Positions 1 to 7,962 are shown, counted from the stretch's first letter. The stretch is 26,035 nt of DNA from Pseudorhodobacter antarcticus (GCA_945860375.1 CAMAQR010000047.1:1-26035); one strand, 5' to 3'. The notes: a model not told the origin generated them from the sequence alone. Numbers and translations are program-made.

Positions 1-82
1 GGAACGGCAAGCCGCCCGCAGCAATTGCGGCGCCGGCGGTCCCTTTCAGGAACCCTCGGCGGGATAGCGAACTGTGTTTCAT
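1..82 (-). CDS. Tat-exported protein, probably ABC substrate-binding protein (N-terminus only)
   Basis: Only the first 27 codons lie in the window; the gene runs off the left edge. The ATG at 82..80 is preceded by a good AGAGGT ribosome-binding site. The start reads MKHSSLSRRGFLKGTAGAA and continues into an Ala/Gly-rich hydrophobic stretch, a textbook twin-arginine signal (S-R-R-G-F-L-K), so the product is exported folded to the periplasm. It sits 43 bp after the second SDR gene, as the last visible gene of the ABC-importer operon, and no other exported binding protein is present there. A periplasmic binding protein for the 1600-4409 transporter is therefore the best inference. A Tat-exported enzyme cannot be excluded, because no mature domain is visible. 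Confidence 0.75.
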   Translation of the reverse strand, partial: MKHSSLSRRGFLKGTAGAAIAAGGLPF

Positions 83-125
83 TTCAGTACCTCTGTGTTG
101 ATTTTGTTCGTTTCTTTTTGCTGGT

Positions 126-881
126 TCAGTAACGTCCGACCAGCAGACCACCGTCGACCACCACCACCTGACCCGTCATGTAACGGGCACCGTGGGAAGC
201 GAGGAACAAGGCGACATCGGCAATCTCTTCAGGTTGGCCGATGCGGCCCATCGGGATGAACTGCCCCGCCGTCTCCGCAGCTTCTGGACCGAGGGAATGT
301 TCCTTCGACAAAAGCTGCGCCGTCCGGATGTAGCCTGGCGCGATGCCATTCACCCGGATGCCATCGCGGGCCAACTCGACGGCAAGGCCACGCACAAGGC
401 CGACCACGCCCGATTTCGCCGCTGAATAATGTACGTGCTCATCCCAGCCATAGGCCACGCCCATGATCGAGGACAGGGCCACGATAGCCCCTTTCTTGCG
501 CGCCTTCATGCCCGCAAGGGCCGGGCGCACGACACGGAAAATACCTTTGAGGTCGATTTCAAAGGTGTGGTCCCATTTCTCATCCGTCATCTCGGCCAGC
601 GGAACGCGGTGCGCGATGCCTGCGTTGGCCACAATGACGTCAATGCCGCCATGCTTGGCCTCGACCGCTGCCACGGTGGCATTCGCGACCTCGGTCGAGC
701 GGACGTCGAGCAGATGGAATTCCGCTGTGCCGCCTTCTGCCGTGATTTCAGCAACGACTGATGCACCTTCAGCAGCCAAAACATCGGTAGCCACCACGTG
801 ATAACCAGCTTTTGCAAAGGCCTTGGCTGTGGCACGGCCAATGCCGATGCCTGCGCCAGTGATCAGGACAACTTCGCTCAT
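126..881 (-). CDS. SDR family oxidoreductase (FabG-like), second of a pair
   Basis: A 251-residue classical short-chain dehydrogenase/reductase. It has the Rossmann glycine motif TGAGIGIG at residues 8-15, NAG at 86-88, a Ser pair at 137-138 and the catalytic YxxxK (Y152, K156). The family carries out NAD(P)-dependent alcohol/ketone interconversion in the cytoplasm; the substrate is not predictable. The open frame extends upstream to 947, but the ATG at 881 is preferred: it has AGGAG upstream and overlaps the stop of the preceding SDR in an ATGA arrangement, indicating translational coupling. Being in the importer operon suggests that it acts on the imported compound or a near product. The assignment to SDR is very firm; the specific reaction is unknown. 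Confidence 0.93.
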   Translation of the reverse strand: MSEVVLITGAGIGIGRATAKAFAKAGYHVVATDVLAAEGASVVAEITAEGGTAEFHLLDVRSTEVANATVAAVEAKHGGIDVIVANAGIAHRVPLAEMTDEKWDHTFEIDLKGIFRVVRPALAGMKARKKGAIVALSSIMGVAYGWDEHVHYSAAKSGVVGLVRGLAVELARDGIRVNGIAPGYIRTAQLLSKEHSLGPEAAETAGQFIPMGRIGQPEEIADVALFLASHGARYMTGQVVVVDGGLLVGRY

Positions 882-1603
882 AGCATCACATCTCCTGAAT
901 TGGGCCCAAGCGTCTGGCCAACGAACAGTGAGGATTGAGGCGAACAAAGAAACGCCACTGTATTGGCGACTTCTTCGGGTTCGCCAAAGCGACCCAGAGG
1001 CAGTTCAGCGGCCTTGGCGCGCTGCCAGTCCGCCGACAGGTTGCGCACCAAGGGCGTGTTGATCGGCCCCGGCGCCACCGCATTGACCCGCACGCCCTGC
1101 GCCGAAACTTCGCGCGCCAATGCCTTGGTCATGCCAATGATCCCGGCCTTGGCGGCGGAATAGTGTACCAGATCGTTCCCGCCAATCTGGCCAAGTTGCG
1201 AGGCGATGTTCACAATCACCCCCGATCCGCGCGCCAACATGCCCTTCAGCACCGCATGGGTGCACAGGAACGTGCCGCGCAGATGCACCGCAATCATGCG
1301 GTCAAAATCCGCAACTGTCAGATCGGTGAAACGGCTTTGGTGGACATGGCCCGCACAATTGACCAGATGGGTCACTGGACCAAACGCCGCCTCTGCCGCA
1401 GCGACCATAGCCGCCACATCGCCCTCAACCGAAACATCGCCGCCAATGGCAACGGCCTTGACGCCGATCTGGACCGCCGTGGTCTGCGCCGCCTCGGCCC
1501 GGAAATCATTCGCCACCACGTTATAGCCATCCGCGGCCAGCCGCAAAGCAATGGCTTGCCCGATGCCCGACCCCGCGCCCGTGACGATTGCCGTCATGGT
1601 CAT
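878..1603 (-). CDS. SDR family oxidoreductase, first of a pair
   Basis: A 241-residue classical SDR. It has TGAGSGIG at residues 8-15, NCAG at 82-85, and the catalytic Ser135, Tyr148 and Lys152 with the usual 13-residue Ser-Tyr spacing. It is an NAD(P)-dependent oxidoreductase in the cytoplasm. The start at 1603 overlaps the permease stop by four bases (ATGA) and follows an AGGAGGA ribosome-binding site; the Met two codons later is less well placed. It is only distantly similar to the neighbouring SDR, so the two look like separate catalytic steps rather than a recent tandem duplication. The C-terminus (NSGDVML) lacks the common VDGG ending seen in its partner. The substrate is not known. Confidence 0.93.
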   Translation of the reverse strand: MTMTAIVTGAGSGIGQAIALRLAADGYNVVANDFRAEAAQTTAVQIGVKAVAIGGDVSVEGDVAAMVAAAEAAFGPVTHLVNCAGHVHQSRFTDLTVADFDRMIAVHLRGTFLCTHAVLKGMLARGSGVIVNIASQLGQIGGNDLVHYSAAKAGIIGMTKALAREVSAQGVRVNAVAPGPINTPLVRNLSADWQRAKAAELPLGRFGEPEEVANTVAFLCSPQSSLFVGQTLGPNSGDVML

Positions 1604-2457
1604 GCAACATCCTCCTGCATGGCCAGTTTGCGGGCACGGCGGACCGACAGGCCCATCAGGATGCCGTAAACCGACAAAAGCGCGAAGGAGAACAGCGTGG
1701 TCAGCACCCCGAATGCGAAAATGTTGGGGTGAATCTCCACCGAAAAGGTGCCGTAAATCGCCAAGGGCAAGGTCTGATCCTCAGACCCGCCCGCGGCGAA
1801 CAGGGAACGCGGGAATTCATCCAGGCTTAGCGTGAAGGCAAACAACATCGCAGACAACACACCCGGGAAGATCAGCGGAAATGTCACCTTGCGGAACGTG
1901 GTCCACGGTGTCACGCCCAGCGACCACGACGCTTCTTCGACCGATCCGTCAAAGCGGTTCAGAATCGCAAGCATGACGAGGAAGGCGAAGGGGTATGTAT
2001 AGGCCACATGGGTTGCAAACGCGGTGGTATACCAGTGCCGTTCGATGCCAAGTATGTTGTTGGCCAGCAGCGAGGTGCCAAGCCCGGTCAGCACGCCCGG
2101 TACCATCATGCCTAGGACGATCAGATAAAACACCACGCTCGACCCGGTGAACTTGCGCCGGAAGGCCTGCGCGGACATCACCCCCAGCACAGTCGATGTG
2201 ACCATGGTCATGAAGGCCAGCACCAGCGACCGGACCAGCGCCTCGCCCACAGGCAAGGGGGCTATGCGCGAAGGCGGGGTCAGGCCGAAGATTTGCTTGT
2301 ACCAATACAGCGACCATTCGACGATCGGGAACTGCGGCCCGCCATCCGGCCCCTGCTGGAACGACAGGATCGTCAGCACGAAAAATGGACCATACAGGAA
2401 CAGCAGGAAAGCCGCCACATAGACGGCGAGGATCGGTTTTAGGATACGCGATTCCAT
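1600..2457 (-). CDS. ABC transporter permease, PotC type
   Basis: A 285-residue inner-membrane permease of the spermidine/putrescine-type (PotC-like) group. It shows about six hydrophobic segments, the first at residues 8-34. The cytoplasmic EAA loop begins with E-E-A at 174-176 and continues to the G near 199; this loop contacts the ATPase. It forms a heterodimeric channel with the PotB-type permease encoded just upstream, three bases away. It ends in an ATGA overlap with the first SDR, which ties import and metabolism into one transcript. The family transports polyamines, opines and other small nitrogenous or carboxylated compounds, so the substrate remains open. Confidence 0.92.
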   Translation of the reverse strand: MESRILKPILAVYVAAFLLFLYGPFFVLTILSFQQGPDGGPQFPIVEWSLYWYKQIFGLTPPSRIAPLPVGEALVRSLVLAFMTMVTSTVLGVMSAQAFRRKFTGSSVVFYLIVLGMMVPGVLTGLGTSLLANNILGIERHWYTTAFATHVAYTYPFAFLVMLAILNRFDGSVEEASWSLGVTPWTTFRKVTFPLIFPGVLSAMLFAFTLSLDEFPRSLFAAGGSEDQTLPLAIYGTFSVEIHPNIFAFGVLTTLFSFALLSVYGILMGLSVRRARKLAMQEDVA

Positions 2458-2460
2458 CGC

Positions 2461-3330
2461 TTACAACTCCTGCTTCAGGTCAACGATCCGCAGGAAGGCA
2501 GCAATCACCATGCCCATGACCACCGTCAGAATGACGCCCGAGACCGACGCCATCGCCCATTTGAGAGAGCCGACCTGCGTGACAATGATGTTGCCCAACA
2601 GGTTCACCTTGCGGCCCGACAGCGCGCCAGAAGTGGCGAATTCGCCCAGCACCATCACGCTGACGAAGATCGCGCCAACGACGACACCCGGCAGGCTGAG
2701 CGGGAAGATGATTTTCCAGAATATCCGGCCAAAGCCTGCGCCCAGATCCCGTGCCGCCTCGATGATGTTGCGGTCGATGCGACCCAGCATAAAGGCAATC
2801 GGGCCGACCATGAACACGCAGTAAATCTGGGTCATCCCGATAATCACGGACAATTCGGTGAACAGCAAAACCTCGATCGGATGGCTGATGATGTTCAGTT
2901 TCAACAGGATGATATTGATCACCCCCTCTTTGCCCAGCATCGGACGCCAGGCCAGAACGCGGATCAGGAATGACGTCCAGAACGGGATCACGCAGATCAC
3001 CAGCAAGACGGTCGAAAGGGTTTTTGATTTTACGAACAACCCGACGAACAGCGCAGTCGGATAGCCAATGGCAAAGGTGGCAGTCAGCACGATCAGCCAA
3101 ATGCGGATCGTGGTCCACAAGGCTCCGATATAGGTGTCTGACGCGAAGAACTGCTTCCAACTGGCCAAGGTCGGCGTTGAAGAGATGTTGAAGGTGGTCT
3201 GCGTCCAGAACGAGACGTAGACAATCATGGCAATCGGCACAATCATGAACAAAGCCATCCAGACAATGCCCGGAAGAATCAGCCAGGTCGAGCCAAGGCG
3301 ACGCTTGGGGGCCACGGTTGCGTTGGTCAT
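2461..3330 (-). CDS. ABC transporter permease, PotB type
   Basis: A 289-residue integral membrane protein with a first membrane span at about residues 15-40 and several later spans. The EAA loop starts at E191-A192-A193, with the conserved Gly at about 197, and is the coupling helix region for the ATPase. It pairs with the PotC-type permease immediately downstream. Its ATG shares one base with the ATPase stop codon (TGATG at 3332..3328), so translation is likely coupled. It belongs to the polyamine/opine-type importers; the sequence does not define the transported molecule. Confidence 0.92.
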   Translation of the reverse strand: MTNATVAPKRRLGSTWLILPGIVWMALFMIVPIAMIVYVSFWTQTTFNISSTPTLASWKQFFASDTYIGALWTTIRIWLIVLTATFAIGYPTALFVGLFVKSKTLSTVLLVICVIPFWTSFLIRVLAWRPMLGKEGVINIILLKLNIISHPIEVLLFTELSVIIGMTQIYCVFMVGPIAFMLGRIDRNIIEAARDLGAGFGRIFWKIIFPLSLPGVVVGAIFVSVMVLGEFATSGALSGRKVNLLGNIIVTQVGSLKWAMASVSGVILTVVMGMVIAAFLRIVDLKQEL

Positions 3331-4409
3331 CAGTTCGCCTCCCGACCAAAAACAATGGCCTGCTCTGGATTCCAGGTCAGCAGATAGTCCTGTCGAACCT
3401 CGTAGATTTCAGGCGCTCCCAAGCTGAGGTGGTGCTCTACCTCGACGACCTTGCCGTCCAAAGTTTCAAAGAAGTTCATGACCGAAGACCCCAGATATTC
3501 GCTGGCGATGTAAGTGGCCTTCAGCACAGGGCCGCTGACAGTTGCGTTTTGCGGATGCACTTTCATGTGATCGTAGCGGATGCCGTAGACATCTTGCGGT
3601 GCGCGGACGGCATTTGGGCTTGCCACCACACCAAAGGGACCCGTGAACTTGCCTGCGGCCAAAGTGCCGTCAAACAGGTTAAAGCGGTTCAGGAAATGCG
3701 CAACCTCTGGACTGGCCGGGGCAGAATAGACATCATCCGGTGTGCCAGCCTGTATGATCCGACCACGGTCCAGAACAACGACGTTGTCACCCATGGCCAA
3801 GGCTTCGGTCTCGCTGCCTGTGACGTGCAGGAAGGTCACGCCCAAACGTTCGCGGATGGCACGCAATTCGTTGCGCATCCTTCCGCGCAGGTTGGCGTCA
3901 AGAGCGCCAAGCGGTTCATCCAAAAGCACCAGTTTGGGCTGCATCACCAGCGTGCGCGCCAAGGCAACCCGTTGACGCTGGCCGCCAGAAATCTGCTCAA
4001 CGCCACGGTCTTCCAGGCCTGACAAGCCGACCATGTCGATCATGGCCTGACTGCGTTCATCAATCTCGGCCGCCGGAACGGTGACACCGCCATTCATCAT
4101 TCCGAAGGCGACATTCTTTTTGACCGTCAGATGCGGAAACAGAGCGAAGTTTTGAAAGACAAAGCCGATGCCACGTTCATGCGCGGGCAATCCGGTGATG
4201 TCGCGCCCCTGAAAGACCACTCGACCTGCGTCCGGCACTTCAAACCCCGCGATCACGCGCAGCAGGGTCGTCTTGCCTGAACCCGACGGCCCCAGCAGCG
4301 ACACATACTCGTTCACGCCCGCCTCAAGCGTAACGCCATCGAGGGCTTTCACGCCCCCATAGCTTTTCGACACGCCGTCGATCTGAAAGATTGCTTCTTG
4401 AGTTGTCAT
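3330..4409 (-). CDS. ABC transporter ATP-binding protein, PotA type, with atypical H-loop
   Basis: A 359-residue ATPase that powers the adjacent importer at the inner face of the membrane. It has Walker A GPSGSGKT at residues 40-47, the Q-loop Gln at 86, the signature ISGGQ at 140-144, Walker B LVLLDE at 160-165 and a C-terminal regulatory TOBE-like region after about 230. The H-loop is odd: where PotA relatives have T-H-D-Q, this protein reads T-G-S-E (Gly198, codon 3818..3816). The usual switch histidine is therefore absent. The ATG at 4409 is preferred over the TTG that opens the frame at 4457, because GGAG lies just upstream and similarity begins there. It is the first gene of the importer operon, behind the promoter at about 4532-4560. 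Confidence 0.93.
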   Translation of the reverse strand: MTTQEAIFQIDGVSKSYGGVKALDGVTLEAGVNEYVSLLGPSGSGKTTLLRVIAGFEVPDAGRVVFQGRDITGLPAHERGIGFVFQNFALFPHLTVKKNVAFGMMNGGVTVPAAEIDERSQAMIDMVGLSGLEDRGVEQISGGQRQRVALARTLVMQPKLVLLDEPLGALDANLRGRMRNELRAIRERLGVTFLHVTGSETEALAMGDNVVVLDRGRIIQAGTPDDVYSAPASPEVAHFLNRFNLFDGTLAAGKFTGPFGVVASPNAVRAPQDVYGIRYDHMKVHPQNATVSGPVLKATYIASEYLGSSVMNFFETLDGKVVEVEHHLSLGAPEIYEVRQDYLLTWNPEQAIVFGREAN

Positions 4410-4529
4410 TCGCTCCGTCACGACGTCGCGCAAATTTCTTGCGTCCCGCCGCCCCAATTATTTCCGGTCTACTGCGGCCACCTTAGACTTTCTGATCTGA
4501 GGTTGGTTCCGTCACATAAACTGTATTTC

Positions 4530-4551
4530 GTATAAAATAGCGGTTTTATAC
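4530..4551. promoter_or_regulatory. Inverted repeat, probable repressor operator
   Basis: This is a perfect 8-base inverted repeat, GTATAAAA and TTTTATAC, separated by six bases (TAGCGG). It lies between and over the -35 and -10 boxes of the importer promoter. Binding there would block RNA polymerase, so the site looks like a repressor operator. The closest candidate is the GntR/FCD protein encoded directly upstream (4703-5689); FCD-type GntR proteins commonly bind short AT-containing dyads. That pairing is inference. Confidence 0.5.
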
Positions 4552-4560
4552 TTCTGTCAA
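4532..4560 (-). promoter_or_regulatory. Probable sigma-70 promoter of the importer operon
   Basis: On the minus strand a perfect TTGACA (4560..4555) is followed after 17 bases by TTTTAT (4537..4532, four of six consensus bases). This would start a transcript near 4525 and leave a leader of about 115 bases before the ATPase start at 4409. The surrounding 4480-4680 stretch is strongly AT-rich compared with the GC-rich genes on either side. The inverted repeat at 4530-4551 covers the spacer and the -10 box, as expected of a repressed promoter. Confidence 0.6.
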
Positions 4561-4562
4561 CC

Positions 4563-4574
4563 GAACATTTGTTC
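4563..4574. promoter_or_regulatory. Second small dyad upstream of the -35 box
   Basis: GAACA and TGTTC arms with a 2-base spacer lie immediately upstream of the TTGACA box on the minus strand. It is short enough to be chance in AT-rich DNA, but its position next to a promoter and a larger dyad makes an auxiliary regulator site possible. Confidence 0.25.
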
Positions 4575-4702
4575 CCAAAACAATGTCGTTTTTTGCAATA
4601 TTCATTAATTTTCGCTGGACTGCACGCTACGAAGTAACCATTGGGCGTCTTAATTAATGATTGTAGAGTTCATTGTTCATTTTATTTGACGCGACTGGAA
4701 GC

Positions 4703-5689
4703 TCATTGTGCGCTTAGATACGGCGCGATTCCAACAGTTTCACTGATGACGGCAACAATTTTCATGCGAGCCAAATTCTTGCGGGCCATGATGTGCAAGT
4801 GGTCGCGAAGGTATTCAGCCGCAGAATCAATCGGATGCCGCGCGATCAGATCGAAAAGCGTCCGATACTGGTCCAGCGCGATCTCATCCTCAGGCAAACC
4901 AAGGCCGGTCAAGGCGCGATTGACCGACGTCAGCAGCATTTGGTTGTTCTGGATCATTCCAACCAAAGCTGTGTTTGGTGACTGCGCGATGCAATGCTCC
5001 ATCAATGCGTCTTCAAGGTCTTCCGGCTTCAAGCTTGGATCCGCGCCGATTCGGTCGCGGAACTCTTCGATCTGGCTGTAGTGGATGTGCGGGGCAGCCA
5101 GCCGCAGGGCCGCCGGTTCGATAATGGCGCGCAGCTCGAATTTTTCGCGCAGGGTCCGGGCCGTCAACGGGCCCGCGATCCAATGGGAACTGGCGTTCTT
5201 GTGGACCAGTCCGCGTTCTTGCAAGCGCGACAATACATCACGCACCACCGTGCGACTGACACCCAGATAGTCGGCAAGCTCGGTTTCAACGATGCGGAAT
5301 TCGCCAAAGACCTGACAGGAGGCAACCTGTTCCTCAACTTCGTCGTAAAAGTGTTTCCAAGTGCCGCGCGTTTGCAATGCGGCGTCAACCTGCTGCGAGA
5401 TGTCCAGGTTGAATTCGCTGATATCGCGGCGCAGGGGCAAGATGTTCTTACCTGCAGCGGCAACCAGATAGCCCCGTCCAGCAAAGCGTTCTACCAGACC
5501 TTCGGCCGACAGCACACGCAGGGCGGCTTGAACGGGCACGCGGCTGGTTTGCATCAGGGCTGCAATCGGGCCCTCCAGCAGGACCAGACCTTCCGGCAGA
5601 ACGCCACTGATGATATTGCTGCGCAAGACCTGTGTGATCAGCTCGTACCGAGGTTCCTGCGAAAGCGGCTTGTTGGGCCGCGCCATCAT
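4703..5689 (-). CDS. GntR/FCD transcriptional regulator with two winged-helix domains
   Basis: A 328-residue regulator. Residues about 13-77 form a GntR-type winged helix (ending in the wing motif GRGYLV). Residues about 115-173 form a second one (ELADYLGVSRTVVRDVLSRL), and an FCD ligand-binding domain follows from about 178 to 315. Ordinary FCD members have one wHTH and about 220-250 residues. Of the usual FCD metal-binding histidines, those in MEHC and RDHL are visible, but the position normally reading E-H-R is D-Q-Y-R. The start at 5689 overlaps the stop of the preceding binding-protein homologue (ATGA) and has GAGGTG upstream; a longer frame to 5770 lies inside that gene and is not needed. 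It is the last gene of the nine-gene operon and faces the importer promoter, which it may control. Confidence 0.88.
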   Translation of the reverse strand: MMARPNKPLSQEPRYELITQVLRSNIISGVLPEGLVLLEGPIAALMQTSRVPVQAALRVLSAEGLVERFAGRGYLVAAAGKNILPLRRDISEFNLDISQQVDAALQTRGTWKHFYDEVEEQVASCQVFGEFRIVETELADYLGVSRTVVRDVLSRLQERGLVHKNASSHWIAGPLTARTLREKFELRAIIEPAALRLAAPHIHYSQIEEFRDRIGADPSLKPEDLEDALMEHCIAQSPNTALVGMIQNNQMLLTSVNRALTGLGLPEDEIALDQYRTLFDLIARHPIDSAAEYLRDHLHIMARKNLARMKIVAVISETVGIAPYLSAQ

Positions 5690-6927
5690 TTCTGCACCTC
5701 GTTCACACGGCCAATAAAGCGGTGCCAAGCGCGTGTGGCGTAATTGTACTCTTCCATGACGGTATTCCACACCGCAATGCGGTTTGCACGGTCGTGATAA
5801 GTCCCGCCTGCCCGCCGGGCGCCTTTCTTGACGACGACCATGCCCGATGGCCCCAGCAGATCCCGCGCCGCCGCCGCGCCTTCATACCAATAAGCCCATT
5901 CCTCGGGGGCTAGCGCTGCTTTAGTGCTCTCAGGGGCGGACATGTAGTAGCCCTGCCGGGCCATTACAGCACCCGCATAGCCGTCAAGCCACCAGTTGAG
6001 GTATTCATATCCCATATCCAACCGGGCGCCCTCTAGCTGGCGCGACAGACTCGCACCGCCATGCCATGCTCGGTAGCCCTCGATGGGGGCGGATTCGACA
6101 AAGGTTTCTGCCATCTTGCCAATGTCGCCATAGATCGGCGACCACATGCTTTGCACCGAAACCCGGTCCGTAATCAGAAGGGCGGCAGCCTCTGGCGCGT
6201 CGCGCCAAGTTGCGCAGAAATAGCCCTGCCGTCGACGATCCTCCAGCAACGCAATCAATGCGTCGATTTCGGCGATGGTCATGTTGCCAATATCTGCAAA
6301 TTGCAACTCTCCGGCGGCTTCGGCAGCAAGGGCAGCGTCAAAGATGCCGATGGCAGGTTCATCCACCAGCGCGATACGGCCTTTTGCGCGGCGGTCCAGC
6401 AGCCAGGACCAACTGGAAGCCCGGACGTCTCCATTACCGAAAATACGGGTGTCAAAGCCAAAACTGTCCATGTTGTGAACTGTCGGCAGCATGCTGACAT
6501 AGCGTCCCTGCTTTGGTCCCAGAAACCCGCCGGGCTGGACGTACAACTTACGCACCGGGGCGTCGCCGTGGCCGCGCCACGCATACTTACTGATCCCGCC
6601 TTCTTTTGACAGATCGTTGATCTTGTCCCAATCGACAATGCGGTGGGTGTCGATAGGTTGCAAAGCACCCCAAAACCACACGATATCAAGGTTGTGAAAG
6701 CACTGTTCATAGATGTCATAACCCTCTGGCTCCATCGCTGACATGCGCTGGCAGGTGATGAAATCAAGCAGTTCGTATTCGACGTCGAACCCAAGGTCGG
6801 CCTGTGCGCGTTCACGCACCTCTTTCAGAAGGGTGATGGACGTGCCACGCACCCTTAACCGCCGCCGCTCCGTATGAGGCGGGGCGGCAAGGTCTGGGGT
6901 CGTGTTGGATTGGTCTTGCAGTGCCAA
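5686..6927 (-). CDS. PotD-like solute-binding-protein homologue without signal peptide
   Basis: A 413-residue protein related to extracellular solute-binding proteins of the polyamine type. The fold appears to begin at about residue 24 (LRVRGTSITLLKEV), followed by conserved-looking segments such as SMLPTVHNMDSFGFD and WSPIYGD. The first 23 residues are hydrophilic, with no signal peptide, lipobox or twin-arginine motif. The start is a TTG at 6927 with AGAGAGGA upstream. The frame stays open only to a stop at 6988-6990 without ATG or GTG, and that extension is not signal-like either. The protein is therefore predicted to stay in the cytoplasm. It lies 63 bp after pxpC and overlaps the GntR gene by four bases. 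A sensor or co-regulator role, or ligand delivery to the enzymes, is possible but unproven. Confidence 0.8.
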   Translation of the reverse strand: MALQDQSNTTPDLAAPPHTERRRLRVRGTSITLLKEVRERAQADLGFDVEYELLDFITCQRMSAMEPEGYDIYEQCFHNLDIVWFWGALQPIDTHRIVDWDKINDLSKEGGISKYAWRGHGDAPVRKLYVQPGGFLGPKQGRYVSMLPTVHNMDSFGFDTRIFGNGDVRASSWSWLLDRRAKGRIALVDEPAIGIFDAALAAEAAGELQFADIGNMTIAEIDALIALLEDRRRQGYFCATWRDAPEAAALLITDRVSVQSMWSPIYGDIGKMAETFVESAPIEGYRAWHGGASLSRQLEGARLDMGYEYLNWWLDGYAGAVMARQGYYMSAPESTKAALAPEEWAYWYEGAAAARDLLGPSGMVVVKKGARRAGGTYHDRANRIAVWNTVMEEYNYATRAWHRFIGRVNEVQK

Positions 6928-6990
6928 GGGGTCCTCTCTGCCCTGCCGGGTCGGGTTGAATGAGGCGAGGAAAACCCCGCCCCAGTCTTA

Positions 6991-7962
6991 TCACGCCAAA
7001 GATGCGGCGATGGCGTCCAAGGTTTGACGGCGGTCGGCCCGAGCTTGCAGCGCCTGTTCCATCGTCACCTGCACAAACTGCGTTGGCGTGTGCGGCTGCA
7101 ATTGACCAATCAGGTCCATATCCGCCGACACGACTGTGCCGATCATCATGTAGCCGCCACCCGACACCGCGTCGCGGTGCAAGACGATTGGTTCGGTGCC
7201 GGACGGCACTTGAACCGAGCCATAGGGATAACAGGCATCCACGATATTCGACGGATCAGATCCCGCACCAAAGGGCGGCGTGCGCGGCACAAAGTCGAGG
7301 GGACGCCCGGCCTTGAAGCGATAGCCGATGCGGTCGGCCTCGGGCGCCACTTTCCAGGTGTCTTCAAAGAAGGTCTTGCCCGCCTGTTCGGTGATCCGGT
7401 GCCAGTACAGCCCCGGCAGCATCCGCAATTCCGCAGGCGCCCCCGGCGCCCTGCGCAGCGCTTCGGAAACAGAACGCCCCTCAGAAGCCAAAACGCCTTG
7501 CCCCACTGGCAGCACGTCGCCCGCCGCCAGCTTGCGCCCTTGAAACCCGCCCAAAGCGCCCAAGGTGTAGGTCGATCGCGAGCCCAGCACCACCGGCACA
7601 TCAATGCCCCCAGATACCGCGATATAGCCGCGCGCACCCTTTTTCAGGAAGCCGAACGACAGCACTTGGCCCTTTTTCACGGTAAATGCCGTCCAACCCG
7701 CCTGCTCTTGTCCGTCCACCTTCGGCAGCAGATCGGCCCCTGTCACGGCGACGGTGGCATCTTCGGTAAACTCCAACTCTGGCCCCATAAACACGGCTTC
7801 CAGCACTGCAGCCCCAGCCGGATTGCCGACCAGCAGGTTGGCCGCCGCCAGCGACAGCATGTCCATTCCTCCCGAAATCGGGATGCCGATGTGATAGTAG
7901 CCCGGACGGCCAAGGTCTTGCACTGTCGTCGACAGACCCGGTTTGATGACTTTAATGGCCAT
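6991..7962 (-). CDS. pxpC: PxpC/KipA-type subunit, biotin-dependent carboxyltransferase family
   Basis: A 323-residue member of the KipA/PxpC family, close to the usual length of about 310. Family signatures are QDLGRPGY at residues 15-22, SGGMD at 30-34, and the later runs AVSGGIDVPVVLGSRST and ALGGFQGR. In bacteria PxpC works with PxpA and PxpB as 5-oxoprolinase; the homologous domain in urea carboxylase forms half of the carboxyltransferase. Because biotin carboxylase and a biotin carrier are encoded in the same operon, a carboxyltransferase role is a serious alternative to simple 5-oxoprolinase here. The start at 7962 overlaps pxpB by 11 bases, and the gene is followed by a 63-bp gap before the binding-protein homologue. 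Confidence 0.9.
   Translation of the reverse strand: MAIKVIKPGLSTTVQDLGRPGYYHIGIPISGGMDMLSLAAANLLVGNPAGAAVLEAVFMGPELEFTEDATVAVTGADLLPKVDGQEQAGWTAFTVKKGQVLSFGFLKKGARGYIAVSGGIDVPVVLGSRSTYTLGALGGFQGRKLAAGDVLPVGQGVLASEGRSVSEALRRAPGAPAELRMLPGLYWHRITEQAGKTFFEDTWKVAPEADRIGYRFKAGRPLDFVPRTPPFGAGSDPSNIVDACYPYGSVQVPSGTEPIVLHRDAVSGGGYMMIGTVVSADMDLIGQLQPHTPTQFVQVTMEQALQARADRRQTLDAIAASLA

Noticed and set aside
5690..5770. N-terminal extension of the GntR regulator
   Set aside because: It lies inside the preceding gene in another frame; the ATG at 5689 with GAGGTG upstream and the ATGA overlap is the better start.
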